Below are positions 21,394 to 32,530 of a stretch of 64,000 bases of DNA, one piece after another. How positions within the stretch are numbered: the stretch's first letter is position 1; every line of letters begins with the position of its first letter. Where the stretch lies: NCBI GenBank assembly GCA_922989275.2, contig OV277863.1, forward strand, positions 22,844,001-22,908,000, read 5' to 3'. The stretch comes from Gari tellinella (Eukaryota > Mollusca > Bivalvia > Cardiida > Psammobiidae). A program made the position numbers and the translations under genes. The notes under the pieces are model-generated. The model ran no database searches, was not told the DNA's origin, and saw only the letters and a program-made list of their open reading frames with translations.

Positions 21394-22533
21394 GGTGAAG
21401 CAGGCAATGTTTAGAGCACCTTTTCTAGCCCCTTCCTCAGGCTACGGAGGTGAGCAGTGCATTCCTGAAAAGGGCTGCTCAGTCGCTCAGGGGGCTGCCG
21501 AATTCCACTGCTGCTTCGGTCAGTGAAAAGCGACCCTATGCCCTGAGTTGCCTGTGTGTAGGTTTGCAACTACAGCTCCCAGTGTATCCACACCTACTGC
21601 TTCGCCACTCGCCTATCGCCACAGGACTTAGTTGAAATTCAACTACTGCAACAGTCACGACTTGCGCGTGAGTTAGTTTGGGGAGTTAAAGTGGGGAAGA
21701 CTTGCGCAGCATCGTCCACACTCTCTCGTCCGCGCCCATCTTGGTCCAATGGCAAGACAAAGTCTAGACGACTGGAGATGAGTTTGGATGCAGAAGCTGC
21801 CGTAAGCTCAACTGTATCAGTTGGGAAAACGCCTGTGGGGCTTCACTCCAATATTTCTGTCGGGGTTGCTTCCACCAGCCTTATACTATCCCTAGTACTC
21901 ACAAGGCAGTGAGGCCATTTAACCCATGACTGGGAGTCTGTTAGTGGGCATCAGGGCATGTCCACACGCCGGTGGGCCTGCATGCCACACCTCTGGGGGC
22001 AGACTACCTCCGAGTCCCTGGTAGATTAATCTGAGGCCGTAAGGTGCTCAGTATCCATGTGTCGCCACGGGGAGGCTCTACCTAGGGCTTGCTGCTGGAG
22101 AGGTTATATACTGGCAAGGGCAGGCTTACATACTCTTCTACCCCTTACACATTTCTGCTAGCCAGCGGTGAAAGCTGAAAGCGGAAGGCGACAAGCACAC
22201 AACACACCTCGCAGACACACTAGGCACATCACAACAGCCATTTTAACACACTGTGCCACAATGTGCCACAATAAACGGCGTTTTAACTTCTATATATAGA
22301 CTCGAACTCAGTTTGTAATAGATTTAGACTGAGTATTTAATTTTCATTCTGGATCTAGATATGTTTCGCTTTTGCTGTTTTCAGGGGTTTCTAGCCTGCC
22401 CTGGAATATCTGTTTAAGTGTTGGATATCGCTGTGGAAATCTCTCACTGCGTCATGTAGGGTTCATAATATTTTAGTATTTTAAAGCATATGTTTCTTTA
22501 ATCTGCTATTGAGCTGCTTTCGTCTGTACATAT

Positions 22534-22737
22534 TTAACCCTTTACCTGCTAATCCCAATTTTATTACAATCTACAAACGGTTCAGATCCAGATAAGACGC
22601 TTAGTCAGGCAGCGTTTCATCTTGATACAAACTCGTTTTTGGTTTTCTATTTATTGAAAATTGCATAAATCTGAATGTTACAAAATTTGTAAACGACAAT
22701 TTCAAAGGAGTCGATATTATAGCAGGATAAGAGTTAA
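22534..22737 (+). mobile_element. HP-G element, complete
   Basis: TTAACCCTTTACCTGCTAAT to AGCAGGATAAGAGTTAA, TTAA ends, with the hairpin CAGATCCAGATAAGACGC opposite GCGTTTCATCTTGATAC. Serves as the intact reference for the split copy at 13520-15109. Confidence 0.72.
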
Positions 22738-22808
22738 AACTATAGAAATCTATGTATATAATACTTTAATTAGACTAAATGGGCTACCCTCGTTAAATAA
22801 TGTCATTC

Positions 22809-23960
22809 ATTAGGTGCCACACAACACAGTGTGACATTCGCAAACAGTGCAGACCCTGATTAGGTGCCACATAACACAGTGTGACATTGGCAAACAGTGC
22901 AGACTCTGATTAGATGCCACAAAAAACAGTGTGACATTGGAAATAAGTGCAGACCCTGAGTAGGTGCCACACAACACAGTGTGACATTTGCAAATAATAC
23001 AGACCCTGATTAAGTGCAACATAACACAGTGTGACATTGGCAAACAGTGCAGACCCTGATTAGGTGCCACACAACACAATGTGACATTGGCAAACAGTAC
23101 ACACCCTGAATAGGTACCACGCAACACAGTGTGACATTGGCAAACAGTGCAGACCCTGATTAGGTGCCACATAACACGGTTTGACATTGGCAAACAGTAC
23201 AGACCCTTTTTAAGTGTCACACAACACGGTTTGACATTGGCAAACAGTACAGACCCTGCTAAAGTGCCACATAACACAGTGTAACATTGGCAAACAGTAC
23301 AGACCCTGATTGAGTGCCACATAACACAGTGTGACATTGTGAAACAGTGCAGACTCTGATTGAGTGCCACATAACACAGTGTGACATTGTCAAACAGCGC
23401 AGACCCTGATTAAGTGTCACACAACACAGATTGACATTGGCAAACAGTACAGACCCTGATTAAGTGCCACACAACACGGTTTGACATTGGCAAACAGAAC
23501 AGGCCCTGATTAAGTGCCACATAACACAGTGTGACATTGGCAAACAATTCATACCCTGATTAGGTGTCACACAACACAGTGTGACATTGGAAAACAATAC
23601 AGACCCTGATTAAGTGCCACACAACACAATTTGACATTGGCAAACAGTGCAGATCCTGATTAGGTGCAACATAGCACGGTGTGACATTGGCAAAGAATGC
23701 AGACCCTGATTAGGTTCCACATAACATTGTGTGACATTGGCAAACAGTGCACACGCTGATTAAGTGCCACATAACACAGTGTGACATTGGCAAACAATAC
23801 AGACCCTGATTAGGTGTCACATAACATGGTGTGACATTGGCCAACAGTACAGACCCTGATTAAGTGCCACATAACACAGTGTGACATTGGCAAACAGTGC
23901 AGACCCTGATTAGGTGCCACACGACACAGTGTGACATTGGCCAACAATACAGACCCTGAT
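22809..23960 (+). repeat. 50-bp satellite array, block 3
   Basis: About 23 monomers of the same 50-bp unit (ATTAGGTGCCACACAACACA, GTGTGACATTGGCAAACAGT). Ends at ACAGACCCTGAT, which is repeated at 29643 on the far side of the second LINE. Confidence 0.92.
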
Positions 23961-24500
23961 AGTTTAGTTGAAACATATTTTATTTCGATTTTTTACAGAA
24001 ATGGGGTCGGGCTACAAGTGCTCACCACTTAGTTACAGCCCTCCCCCTAATATTTGATGACACAAAGAATAGATAATAATGGCATTGTTAACATAAATAT
24101 ATAAACAAAACAAAATTTGCAATAAAGGTAGGAAATGATGCAGAAATAAAGTATCAAAAGGCCCAAAATTGCTTTGTGACCATGTTGCATGTACTTGTGT
24201 AGGTGACTGCTAACCGCAATGCAAAAGTAATACAGATTAACAACTGCATTACCATTGTCTTGCATTCAACCGCCATCTGCCCCTTGTACCAATAAACTAA
24301 TAAACTACTGTATTTCGAGTGTATAAAATGAGCACTAAGACTCGTTTGTAAATTATCAGTTCACAATAGAGTACATGTATTTGAATTTGAAGGTCATGGT
24401 CTAGCCACGCATTTGTAATATTTAAACCTTATATTTTAATTTCTAAATGATAATATAATTGCTGCATTTCGAGAGTGGGAGAGATAGAGAAGTGTAAATG

Positions 24501-24536
<36 letters not shown>
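24501..24536. repeat. (GA)n microsatellite
   Basis: About 17 GA dinucleotides within the LINE-2 3' region. Confidence 0.95.
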
Positions 24537-24537
<1 letters not shown>

Positions 24538-24997
24538 ATCCAAACATTGTATTTAAGAGACTGTTGATTCGATAAGAGACCAAAGGTTGTTTACTATGTA
24601 TATTTGTTTTAATAAAATAGTGCACTGCTTCGAAAATCGCCAAATTATCGTTATAAGGCAATTGATCAGATCCATATAAAAATAGTTCACAGCTTAAAGG
24701 TTGGAAAATTCTGTTGTTCTGCAACAAGAGCTGTCTCTGTTCTCTATAATTTGTACAGTGGAAAAAAAAGATCACTATTTTCAACCACATTAGAACATGA
24801 GCAATAAGGATTTATAGCAATATGATTAGTAATGAGATCATTATTTAGATCACTGTAATTATTACGTAACCTTGCATGTAAGACAGCTAGATAGCGTTTA
24901 CCATGAAAATAACGATGTTTTACATTTATCTTGTTTGGATTTGCGCAAATCCTTGCTTTAAAGGATGAAAAAGTAGAGATATTTCAGATACTGGTGT

Positions 24998-25927
24998 CTA
25001 AAGAGTTCCAATTACTATTGACGATGGGATACAAGATTTTTTAAATAAACTAGTCCTTGTAAAAGGTAAAGTAAAATTTTCACTATCCCTAAGTGGGTAG
25101 TTTGACATATTTCGTTGTGACGGTAGTAAATCTGTAATATAAGGCGGGACACTATTATTAAAAGCTTTGTACATAAAACACAATTTTTGGTTAGTACGTC
25201 TGACTGATAGTGATTCCCATCCACATTCATTTATAAATTTTGTGAGGCCCGTGACAATTCGTGCAGCTTCATTTTGCAATAGGTCAAGCGAAGTTGAGCA
25301 GCTAATTGAGCACCCATCCCAAACTATTGATGAGTATTCAAGAACTGGTCTAATATAAGATAAATATATTTGATTTAATGCTTGCCTATTTAAAACAAAT
25401 TTCAATTTTCTCATTATACCAACAACTTTCCATGCGGAACTTAAAATATTATCAATATGTGTATTCCATTTACCTTTGTTATTGATTGTCAAACCCAAAT
25501 GCTTGTGGTTTTCGACAAAGTCTATATTGGTATTTTCAAATAGTAAGTTAGGTGCATGATCATAATTTTTTAAACAGAAAAACATTGCCTCGGTTTTATT
25601 GGGGTTAAAAGTTACTAGCCATTGCTTAGCCCAAGATGAAATACAACGTAAATCGTGATTTATAATCCCTTCCATATCTTCAATAGACGCTGTAGAATAA
25701 AATAAAGAGCTATCATCAGCATATAATCTGGTCAGGCTTAACAATTTATCGGCTATATCATTCACATAGATTAAGAATAGGAGAGGTCCTAAGACTGAGC
25801 CCTGTGGTACACCTGCATTTGTAGAGTTTAATTTGGATTTTGTAGACTGTAGAACAACTGTTTGTTTTCTACCACTTAAGTAGTTTGTTAACCAGTTCAA
25901 AACACCCCCCCCCCCCCCCAATACCAT
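24998..25927 (-). pseudogene. LINE-2 reverse transcriptase, motifs B-C and thumb
   Basis: 309 codons. LNWLTNYLSGRKQTVVL, motif B AGVPQGSVLGPLLFLIYVND, motif C RLYADDSSLF, then WLVTFNPNKTEAMFF, HLGLTINNKGKWNTHI and LSYIRPVLEYSSIVWDG. The pattern is that of Jockey/CR1-group LINEs. The start is set only by a poly-G run, where the frame slips from the preceding palm segment. Confidence 0.88.
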
Positions 25928-26165
25928 TTTCTCTTAGTTTAAAAATAAGACCCTTATGCCAAACTCTGTCGAATGCCTTCGAAATATCACAAAATACCAT
26001 ACATGCATTTTGTTTATTGTCGATGGCTTCACAGATGTGATGATAAATATCAATTAGCTGATAAGTTGTTGAGTGGTTTGGTAAAAATCCGGACTGATAT
26101 TTATATAGCAAGTTACAGTCTAAAAGAAAGTTATATACATATTTATAAACGATTCTCTCCAACAC
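25869..26165 (-). pseudogene. LINE-2 reverse transcriptase, motif A part
   Basis: YKYQSGFLPNHSTTYQLID and motif A MVFCDISKAFDRVWHKGL with the catalytic Asp. Runs into ENGIGGGGG at a 13-base G run (25907-25919) and loses the frame, which resumes as LNWLTNYLSG in the adjacent piece. Confidence 0.85.
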
Positions 26166-26461
26166 TTTTCCACTTTTAAAAGAGAAACGGGTCTGTAATT
26201 TGAAGGTGTTGATGGATCGCCCTTTTTAAATATGGGTGTAACAAAAGCAAGTTTCCATGAATCAGGAAATGAGTGTTCATTCAAAGATCGGTTAAATAGA
26301 ATTGCTAGTGGCTTAGAAACAGTCATTGACGATCCTTTTAACATTTTATGGCTTATCAAATCTGGACCACTGACTTTATTTACATTTAGTCCTGACAAAA
26401 TATCTTGGACTTCAGTTTCATTAACATTTATATTATTCAAAGATTGGTTAGTTTTTGGCAC
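26120..26461 (-). pseudogene. LINE-2 reverse transcriptase, N-terminal part (unit 1)
   Basis: LSGLNVNKVSGPDLISHKML, FPDSWKLAFVTPIFKKGDP and SNYRPVSLL, the fingers region upstream of motif A. Identical copies at 27249-27566 and 28354-28671 stop at PVSLS because the tandem unit ends there. Confidence 0.85.
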
Positions 26462-26472
26462 GAATTAATAGC

Positions 26473-26745
26473 TTATTTATTCGTGGTTTTGGTGATAAGG
26501 TTAATAAATACCTCGTTATCATCATTAATATTGGAAATTGAAGAAAAATAATTATTTAAACAGTCTGCCTTTTCTTGCATTGAAATAGATACATTTAAAG
26601 TGCCGTCCGGTAAGGTTTCACATAATGGTGGCATTGACGCAGAGGAATCTTTGTTTTTAACAAAGTGACGTATAATTTTCCAGAATCCTCTTTTATCGTT
26701 TAGGTTAAGTTCAGAAAGATATTCATCCAGATTACTGTAAAACAT
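26473..26745 (-). pseudogene. LINE-2 endonuclease-RT linker (unit 1)
   Basis: About 90 codons, KRGFWKIIRHFVKNKDSS and CLNNYFSSI, the typical segment between endonuclease and reverse transcriptase of this LINE group. Repeated at 27581-27850 and 28686-28955. Confidence 0.75.
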
Positions 26746-27061
26746 TTCTTTTGCATTTTCTCAGGTTGTTTACTTTGTCTCTTAACTTTTTATATTTCAA
26801 CCAATCAGGAGCTTTGTTAGTTTTAACTGCAATGGTTAACTTTTAATTCTATCTCTAGACCTTGAAACACTACGTATTAAAGAATCGTACCAGGGTTTGT
26901 CGTTAGGTCTCACCGTTACCATTTTAGACGGAATACATTTCTTTACAAAACCCATAAAAATTGACGTGAATTTGTCACAGGCCTCACTTACTGATCCATG
27001 TTTCAAACAGTTCCAGTTGTAACTAGCAATATTATGGTTTAAAGTATCAAAATCGGCTCTA

Positions 27062-27256
27062 TTATAAAGCCAAGCTAATATTCAATTCATATAAGAAAGG
27101 CAGATGGATAAAAGTTGCTTTATGATCACTAATATGACTAGGAGTGGCAATTGTCCCTGAATCAAGAACGTTCATATCACTAGGTACAAGTATTGGGTCA
27201 AGTAGGGCATTATTTCTTGTCGGCTGATTTACGGTTTCAGTGAGGTTATTACACAA
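27062..27256 (-). pseudogene. LINE-2 endonuclease C-terminal fragment (unit 1)
   Basis: NNLTETVNQPTRNNALLDPI and GTIATPSHISDHKATFI, where SDH is the conserved end of the endonuclease fold. Exact copies at 28167-28361 and 29272-29466. The rest of the endonuclease is absent. Confidence 0.8.
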
Positions 27257-27285
27257 TATAATTTGTTAACAATAGAATAATAGAA

Positions 27286-28390
27286 AGAGAAACGGGTCTG
27301 TAATTTGAAGGTGTTGATGGATCGCCCTTTTTAAATATGGGTGTAACAAAAGCAAGTTTCCATGAATCAGGAAATGAGTGTTCATTCAAAGATCGGTTAA
27401 ATAGAATTGCTAGTGGCTTAGAAACAGTCATTGACGATCCTTTTAACATTTTATGGCTTATCAAATCTGGACCACTGACTTTATTTACATTTAGTCCTGA
27501 CAAAATATCTTGGACTTCAGTTTCATTAACATTTATATTATTCAAAGATTGGTTAGTTTTTGGCACGAATTAATAGCTTATTAATTCGTGGTTTTGGTGA
27601 TAAGGTTAATAAATACCTCGTTATCATCATTAATATTGGAAATTGAAGAAAAATAATTATTTAAACAGTCTGCCTTTTCTTGCATTGAAATAGATACATT
27701 TAAAGTGCCGTCCGGTAAGGTTTCACATAATGGTGGCATTGACGCAGAGGAATCTTTGTTTTTAACAAAGTGACGTATAATTTTCCAGAATCCTCTTTTA
27801 TCGTTTAGGTTAAGTTCAGAAAGATATTCATCCAGATTACTGTAAAACATTTCTTTTGCATTTTCTCAGGTTGTTTACTTTGTCTCTTAACTTTTTATAT
27901 TTCAACCAATCAGGAGCTTTGTTAGTTTTAACTGCAATGGTTAACTTTTAATTCTATCTCTAGACCTTGAAACACTACGTATTAAAGAATCGTACCAGGG
28001 TTTGTCGTTAGGTCTCACCGTTACCATTTTAGACGGAATACATTTCTTTACAAAACCCATAAAAATTGACGTGAATTTGTCACAGGCCTCACTTACTGAT
28101 CCATGTTTCAAACAGTTCCAGTTGTAACTAGCAATATTATGGTTTAAAGTATCAAAATCGGCTCTATTATAAAGCCAAGCTAATATTCAATTCATATAAG
28201 AAAGGCAGATGGATAAAAGTTGCTTTATGATCACTAATATGACTAGGAGTGGCAATTGTCCCTGAATCAAGAACGTTCATATCACTAGGTACAAGTATTG
28301 GGTCAAGTAGGGCATTATTTCTTGTCGGCTGATTTACGGTTTCAGTGAGGTTATTACACAATATAATTTGTTAACAATAGAATAATAGAA
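27286..28390. repeat. 1105-bp tandem unit 2
   Basis: Same order as unit 1; joined head to tail with 2-4 bp of microhomology (AAAG) at the junction. Seems identical to unit 3. Confidence 0.92.
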
Positions 28391-29494
28391 AGAGAAACGG
28401 GTCTGTAATTTGAAGGTGTTGATGGATCGCCCTTTTTAAATATGGGTGTAACAAAAGCAAGTTTCCATGAATCAGGAAATGAGTGTTCATTCAAAGATCG
28501 GTTAAATAGAATTGCTAGTGGCTTAGAAACAGTCATTGACGATCCTTTTAACATTTTATGGCTTATCAAATCTGGACCACTGACTTTATTTACATTTAGT
28601 CCTGACAAAATATCTTGGACTTCAGTTTCATTAACATTTATATTATTCAAAGATTGGTTAGTTTTTGGCACGAATTAATAGCTTATTAATTCGTGGTTTT
28701 GGTGATAAGGTTAATAAATACCTCGTTATCATCATTAATATTGGAAATTGAAGAAAAATAATTATTTAAACAGTCTGCCTTTTCTTGCATTGAAATAGAT
28801 ACATTTAAAGTGCCGTCCGGTAAGGTTTCACATAATGGTGGCATTGACGCAGAGGAATCTTTGTTTTTAACAAAGTGACGTATAATTTTCCAGAATCCTC
28901 TTTTATCGTTTAGGTTAAGTTCAGAAAGATATTCATCCAGATTACTGTAAAACATTTCTTTTGCATTTTCTCAGGTTGTTTACTTTGTCTCTTAACTTTT
29001 TATATTTCAACCAATCAGGAGCTTTGTTAGTTTTAACTGCAATGGTTAACTTTTAATTCTATCTCTAGACCTTGAAACACTACGTATTAAAGAATCGTAC
29101 CAGGGTTTGTCGTTAGGTCTCACCGTTACCATTTTAGACGGAATACATTTCTTTACAAAACCCATAAAAATTGACGTGAATTTGTCACAGGCCTCACTTA
29201 CTGATCCATGTTTCAAACAGTTCCAGTTGTAACTAGCAATATTATGGTTTAAAGTATCAAAATCGGCTCTATTATAAAGCCAAGCTAATATTCAATTCAT
29301 ATAAGAAAGGCAGATGGATAAAAGTTGCTTTATGATCACTAATATGACTAGGAGTGGCAATTGTCCCTGAATCAAGAACGTTCATATCACTAGGTACAAG
29401 TATTGGGTCAAGTAGGGCATTATTTCTTGTCGGCTGATTTACGGTTTCAGTGAGGTTATTACACAATATAATTTGTTAACAATAGAATAATAGA
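28391..29494. repeat. 1105-bp tandem unit 3
   Basis: Identity with unit 2 runs to 29494 and then departs at GGAGCAGAACCAACG, the unique 5' piece of the LINE. Confidence 0.92.
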
Positions 29495-29642
29495 GGAGCA
29501 GAACCAACGACAAAGGCAGATCGGGTTTACAAATTTTATTAACCAAACGGTTTCGACTCTCACCGAGTCTTCATCAGTGGTACATCCATATAATTTGTTG
29601 TAAGTTATTTGATGTATTGTTAATAAGGTTTTCGTTAAGATC
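29495..29642 (-). other. LINE-2 5' segment with GACTC hairpin
   Basis: On the minus strand CTGATGAAGACTCGGTGAGA and GTCGAAACCGTTTGG, with GACTCggtGAGAGTC able to pair. It is unique within the window and marks the 5' end of the insertion. Confidence 0.5.
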
Positions 29643-29837
29643 ACAGACCCTGATTAAGTGCCACATAACACAGTGTGACATTGGCAAACAGTGCAGGCCC
29701 TGATTAGATGCCATATAACACGGTGTGACATTGGCAAACAGTGTAGACCCTGATGAGACAGTGTCTCATGATTTTCATCAGGGTCTACACTGTTTGCCAA
29801 TGTCACACTGTGTTATGTGGCACCTAATCAGGGTCTT
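29643..29837 (+). repeat. 50-bp satellite, block 4, ending in a palindrome
   Basis: Two forward monomers, then GTGTAGACCCTGATGAGACA, a short loop, and the reverse complement of one and a half monomers (ATCAGGGTCTACACTGTTTG through GGCACCTAATCAGGGTC). Only place where the array reverses direction. Confidence 0.88.
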
Positions 29838-30660
29838 TTTAAACTTTCTTCTATCCTGTAATTAGTATAGTGTTACCATTGTAACCAAGTGTAACCAGAA
29901 TGTTACCAAAGACAAAGAAGGAATAGCGTGTAACCCAAAATGCAGAGGGGTAATTTTAAAACTTTCTTTTATTCTGTATAGTATAGTGTTACCATTGTAA
30001 CCAAGTGTAACCAGAATGTTACCAAAGACAAAGAAGGAATAGCTTGTTACCCAAAATGCAGAGGGGTAATTTTAAAACTTTCTTCTTTCCTGTATAGTAT
30101 AGTTTTACCATTGTAACCAAGTGTAACCAGAATGTTACCAAAGACAAAGAAGGAATAGCTTGTAACCCAAAACACAGAGGGGTAATTTTAAAACTTTCTT
30201 CTATCCTGTATAGTATAGTGTTACCATTGTAACTAAGTGTAACCAGAATGTTACCAAAGACAAAGAAGGAATAGCTTGTAACCCAAAATGCAGAGGGGTA
30301 ATTTTAAAACTTTCTTCTATCCTGTATAGTATAGTGTTACCATTGTAACTAAGTGTAACCAGAATGTTACCAAAGACAAAGAAGGAATAGCTTGTAACCC
30401 AAAATGCAGAGGGGTAATTTTAAAACTTTCTTCTATCCTGTATAGTATAGTGTTACCATTGTAACTAAGTGTAACCAGAATGTTACCAAAGACAAAGAAG
30501 GAATAGCTTGTAACCCAAAATGCAGAGGGGTAATTTTAAAACTTTCTTCTATCCTGTATAGTATAGTGTTACCATTGTAACTAAGTGTAACCAGAATGTT
30601 ACCAAAGACAAAGAAGGAATAGCTTGTAACCCAAAATGCAGAGGGGTATTTTTAAAACTT
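29838..30660 (+). repeat. tandem array of ~117-bp units
   Basis: Seven units, each with TTTAAAACTTTCTTCTATCC, TAGTATAGTGTTACCATTGT, CAGAATGTTACCAAAGACAA and CAAAATGCAGAGGGGTAA. Period falls from 119 to 116 bp by loss of a short insertion. Units 4-7 are nearly identical. Confidence 0.92.
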
Positions 30661-30671
30661 TCTTCTATACT

Positions 30672-30720
30672 GTATAACATCATGGAGGAATTATATGATT
30701 CCTCCATGATAACATACATA
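30672..30720. repeat. perfect short palindrome
   Basis: AACATCATGGAGGAAT, TATATG loop region, ATTCCTCCATGATAACAT. Follows the 117-bp array and may be its hairpin partner. Confidence 0.75.
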
Positions 30721-30780
30721 GCGATATGCTGGGTTTGGAAGATGTAACCAAAGACACTGTACAATGTAACCCTTGTTACC

Positions 30781-32480
30781 AAAGAGAAGAAGGGTTACAA
30801 AATGCATCAATTTGTGCAGAGGTGCACATTTTGTGCCATATCTAGTTTGCCAATGTCCACTTTAGTAGACACTAGGCCTAAAAAATGTTTTTAATTCTAT
30901 TTGTTTGTTTTTTATTATTTTTGGCGGGTTGTCACTTGTGTTGGATTTATATGCGAGTGTACCAGGAGTGATAAACGGTGTGATCTTTTTTCACACAAAA
31001 ATGTACTACCGAGTTTTGCTTGTTGGTTATTTCTCATGTCAACATTTATCCCAAACCTAAGGGGAGTAATCCAGAATGATTTAGTGAGTTATTTCCCATT
31101 AATAAAGCATTCATTCGGAATTGATTTCATTTTATCGATAGTGGAGCATTTCCTGTTGTGACTAATAACTTGCAGGACAGTGAAAAAGACAATAGATTCG
31201 CGTTAGGTGAGACAACTTTGTTTTTACTTGTATTTCATGTGTATTTGAATGAATTTGTAAGACATTCTTAGCGGTTGTGAATGCATAACAATGTGGTTAT
31301 TCGATAGAACATGAGGCGAGATATTGGTCTTAGTGGTTCCAAGAGTTATTTTTAGCGAGCTTCTTTTTTTCTTGGCGAGGAATCGGTGGAAAAAATAGCG
31401 AAAAAAATCACCCCAATCATAGCAACATGATGTCTGTTGAAGAACATGATATTGGGGAAATTTTATTGAAATGAGTCAGGGCAAATAATCGTAAATAAAC
31501 AAGACACGACTGTCAAGACATGACTAACTGAAGTAGCTGTCAGTTAGGTTTATAATCTTTAATACTTTATGGTCAAAGGGTACCACTGCAAAAGCATACC
31601 ACAAAAAGGATATGTAGGATTTATTTTTCAATAGGTCTGTAGTGATTATTGGTGATATTGGATCGGAAAAATGCAAACCTTTAATTCTAATTTGTATTTT
31701 TCTTATTAATTAATTAGTCCAAATAATGAGGACGCATGATGAATCTAGCGTCCAAATTCACTTGCTCAATTCCCACTAGCTTGAAAATCAAGAAGAGTCA
31801 ATATTTCAGGTAAAATGAATGCTTAAAAACGATTCCTGCTACAAATGAGTCGTAAAAATAGCACAAATTCTATGTTTACGTCAAAAATATTTCTGGTCAC
31901 GCATGCGCACATGTTAATGTTTCTGACTTAGTAAACACACCGTCGTCAAAATAAACACGATCGTCGTAACTTTAAGTATTGACTAACTTTGACGAAAAAG
32001 TTTAAAGATTCATAACTTCCTTACTAATGTAGTGATCTTATATTGTTTTATTATAACTTTACCACCTAGAAACGCATTTATAAGTTACACGGACCCTAAT
32101 TAAGTTACATGCCTAATCATACATGTGATATGGCCGGGAGCTCCCGAAATTAGACCTCTACTCACGATCTCCCGGTCGGGAGACGAAATCTCCCGATATT
32201 TCATTTCACCAGATTCCTTTTTTTTATATCATTTACCTCGGTCGCCGACTCTAAAAATCTTAAAATTTGGCTTCAGAGTTCTCTTGCTAATCCCCACACA
32301 CGCTTATCACCAAACGCTAAGTGATGCGTGTAAACACGTTACGCAATCGTCGATTACTTTGATTGTGAACACGGAGTTGTGTGGCACTATTGTTATGGCA
32401 GGCTGCGTGATAACTGTGTTGGGTAAAAGTTTACCCACACGCCAAGTAGATCTAATTGGTTATCAAAAAAGTGATTGACA
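30781..32480. other. non-coding stretch, no gene recognised
   Basis: AT-rich sequence with scattered short frames but no domain, no consistent splice chain and no complete repeat. It contains GTCACGCATGCGCACATGTT and GATCGTCGTAACTTTAAG near 31900-31980, which match in inverted orientation sequences near 40370-40500. Confidence 0.5.
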
Positions 32481-32481
32481 G

Positions 32482-32483
<2 letters not shown>

Positions 32484-32529
<46 letters not shown>
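32484..32529 (+). repeat. poly-C run, 46 bases
   Basis: Uninterrupted C from 32484 to 32529 (G on the other strand). Flanks GACAGGT and GAATTGGAGA. Such a run can form G-quadruplex or i-motif and is prone to length error. Confidence 0.95.

Positions 32530-32530
<1 letters not shown>

Larger units (their letters stand above)
18066..22251 (-). mobile_element. near full-length non-LTR retrotransposon (LINE, RTE-like), degenerate
   Basis: Read on the minus strand: 5' region (22251-21394), AP endonuclease (21393-20470), reverse transcriptase (20157-18524), a C2H2 finger at the C terminus (18456-18121), then a (CAT)n tail. It is flanked by an 11-bp duplication TGTGCCACAAT, so the 4.19-kb insertion appears complete at the 3' end and nearly so at the 5' end. 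At least three frameshifts separate the ORF pieces, so it is inactive. A microsatellite tail instead of poly-A is usual for RTE-type LINEs; clade assignment is by eye. Confidence 0.88.
26181..27285. repeat. 1105-bp tandem unit 1
   Basis: Begins AGAGAAACGGGTCTGTAATT, ends AACAATAGAATAATAGAA-type sequence. Differs from unit 2 by one base that I can find (26478 T versus 27583 A). Confidence 0.92.
23961..29642 (-). mobile_element. second non-LTR retrotransposon (Jockey/CR1-like LINE) inserted in the satellite
   Basis: 5.68 kb of non-satellite DNA between two copies of ACAGACCCTGAT (23949-23960, 29643-29654); removing it restores the 50-bp phase. Minus-strand order: 5' segment, endonuclease remnant, linker, reverse transcriptase, ~1-kb 3' region with AATAAA near its end. 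An internal 1105-bp segment is present three times in tandem, and a G homopolymer breaks the RT frame, so it is dead. The duplication could also be satellite periodicity, because every monomer carries this sequence. Confidence 0.85.

Noticed and set aside
15291..23960. CRISPR-like regular repeats
   Set aside because: Contiguous tandem monomers without unique spacers in a eukaryotic genome.
26232..28678. + strand 78-codon frames repeated three times
   Set aside because: Antisense shadow of the LINE reverse transcriptase repeated by the 1105-bp triplication.
30549..30782. 77-codon minus-strand frame
   Set aside because: Lies in the 117-bp tandem array; the peptide repeats with the DNA unit.
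32125..32478. 117-codon + strand frame
   Set aside because: No recognisable domain, no splice support and adjoining low-complexity DNA.
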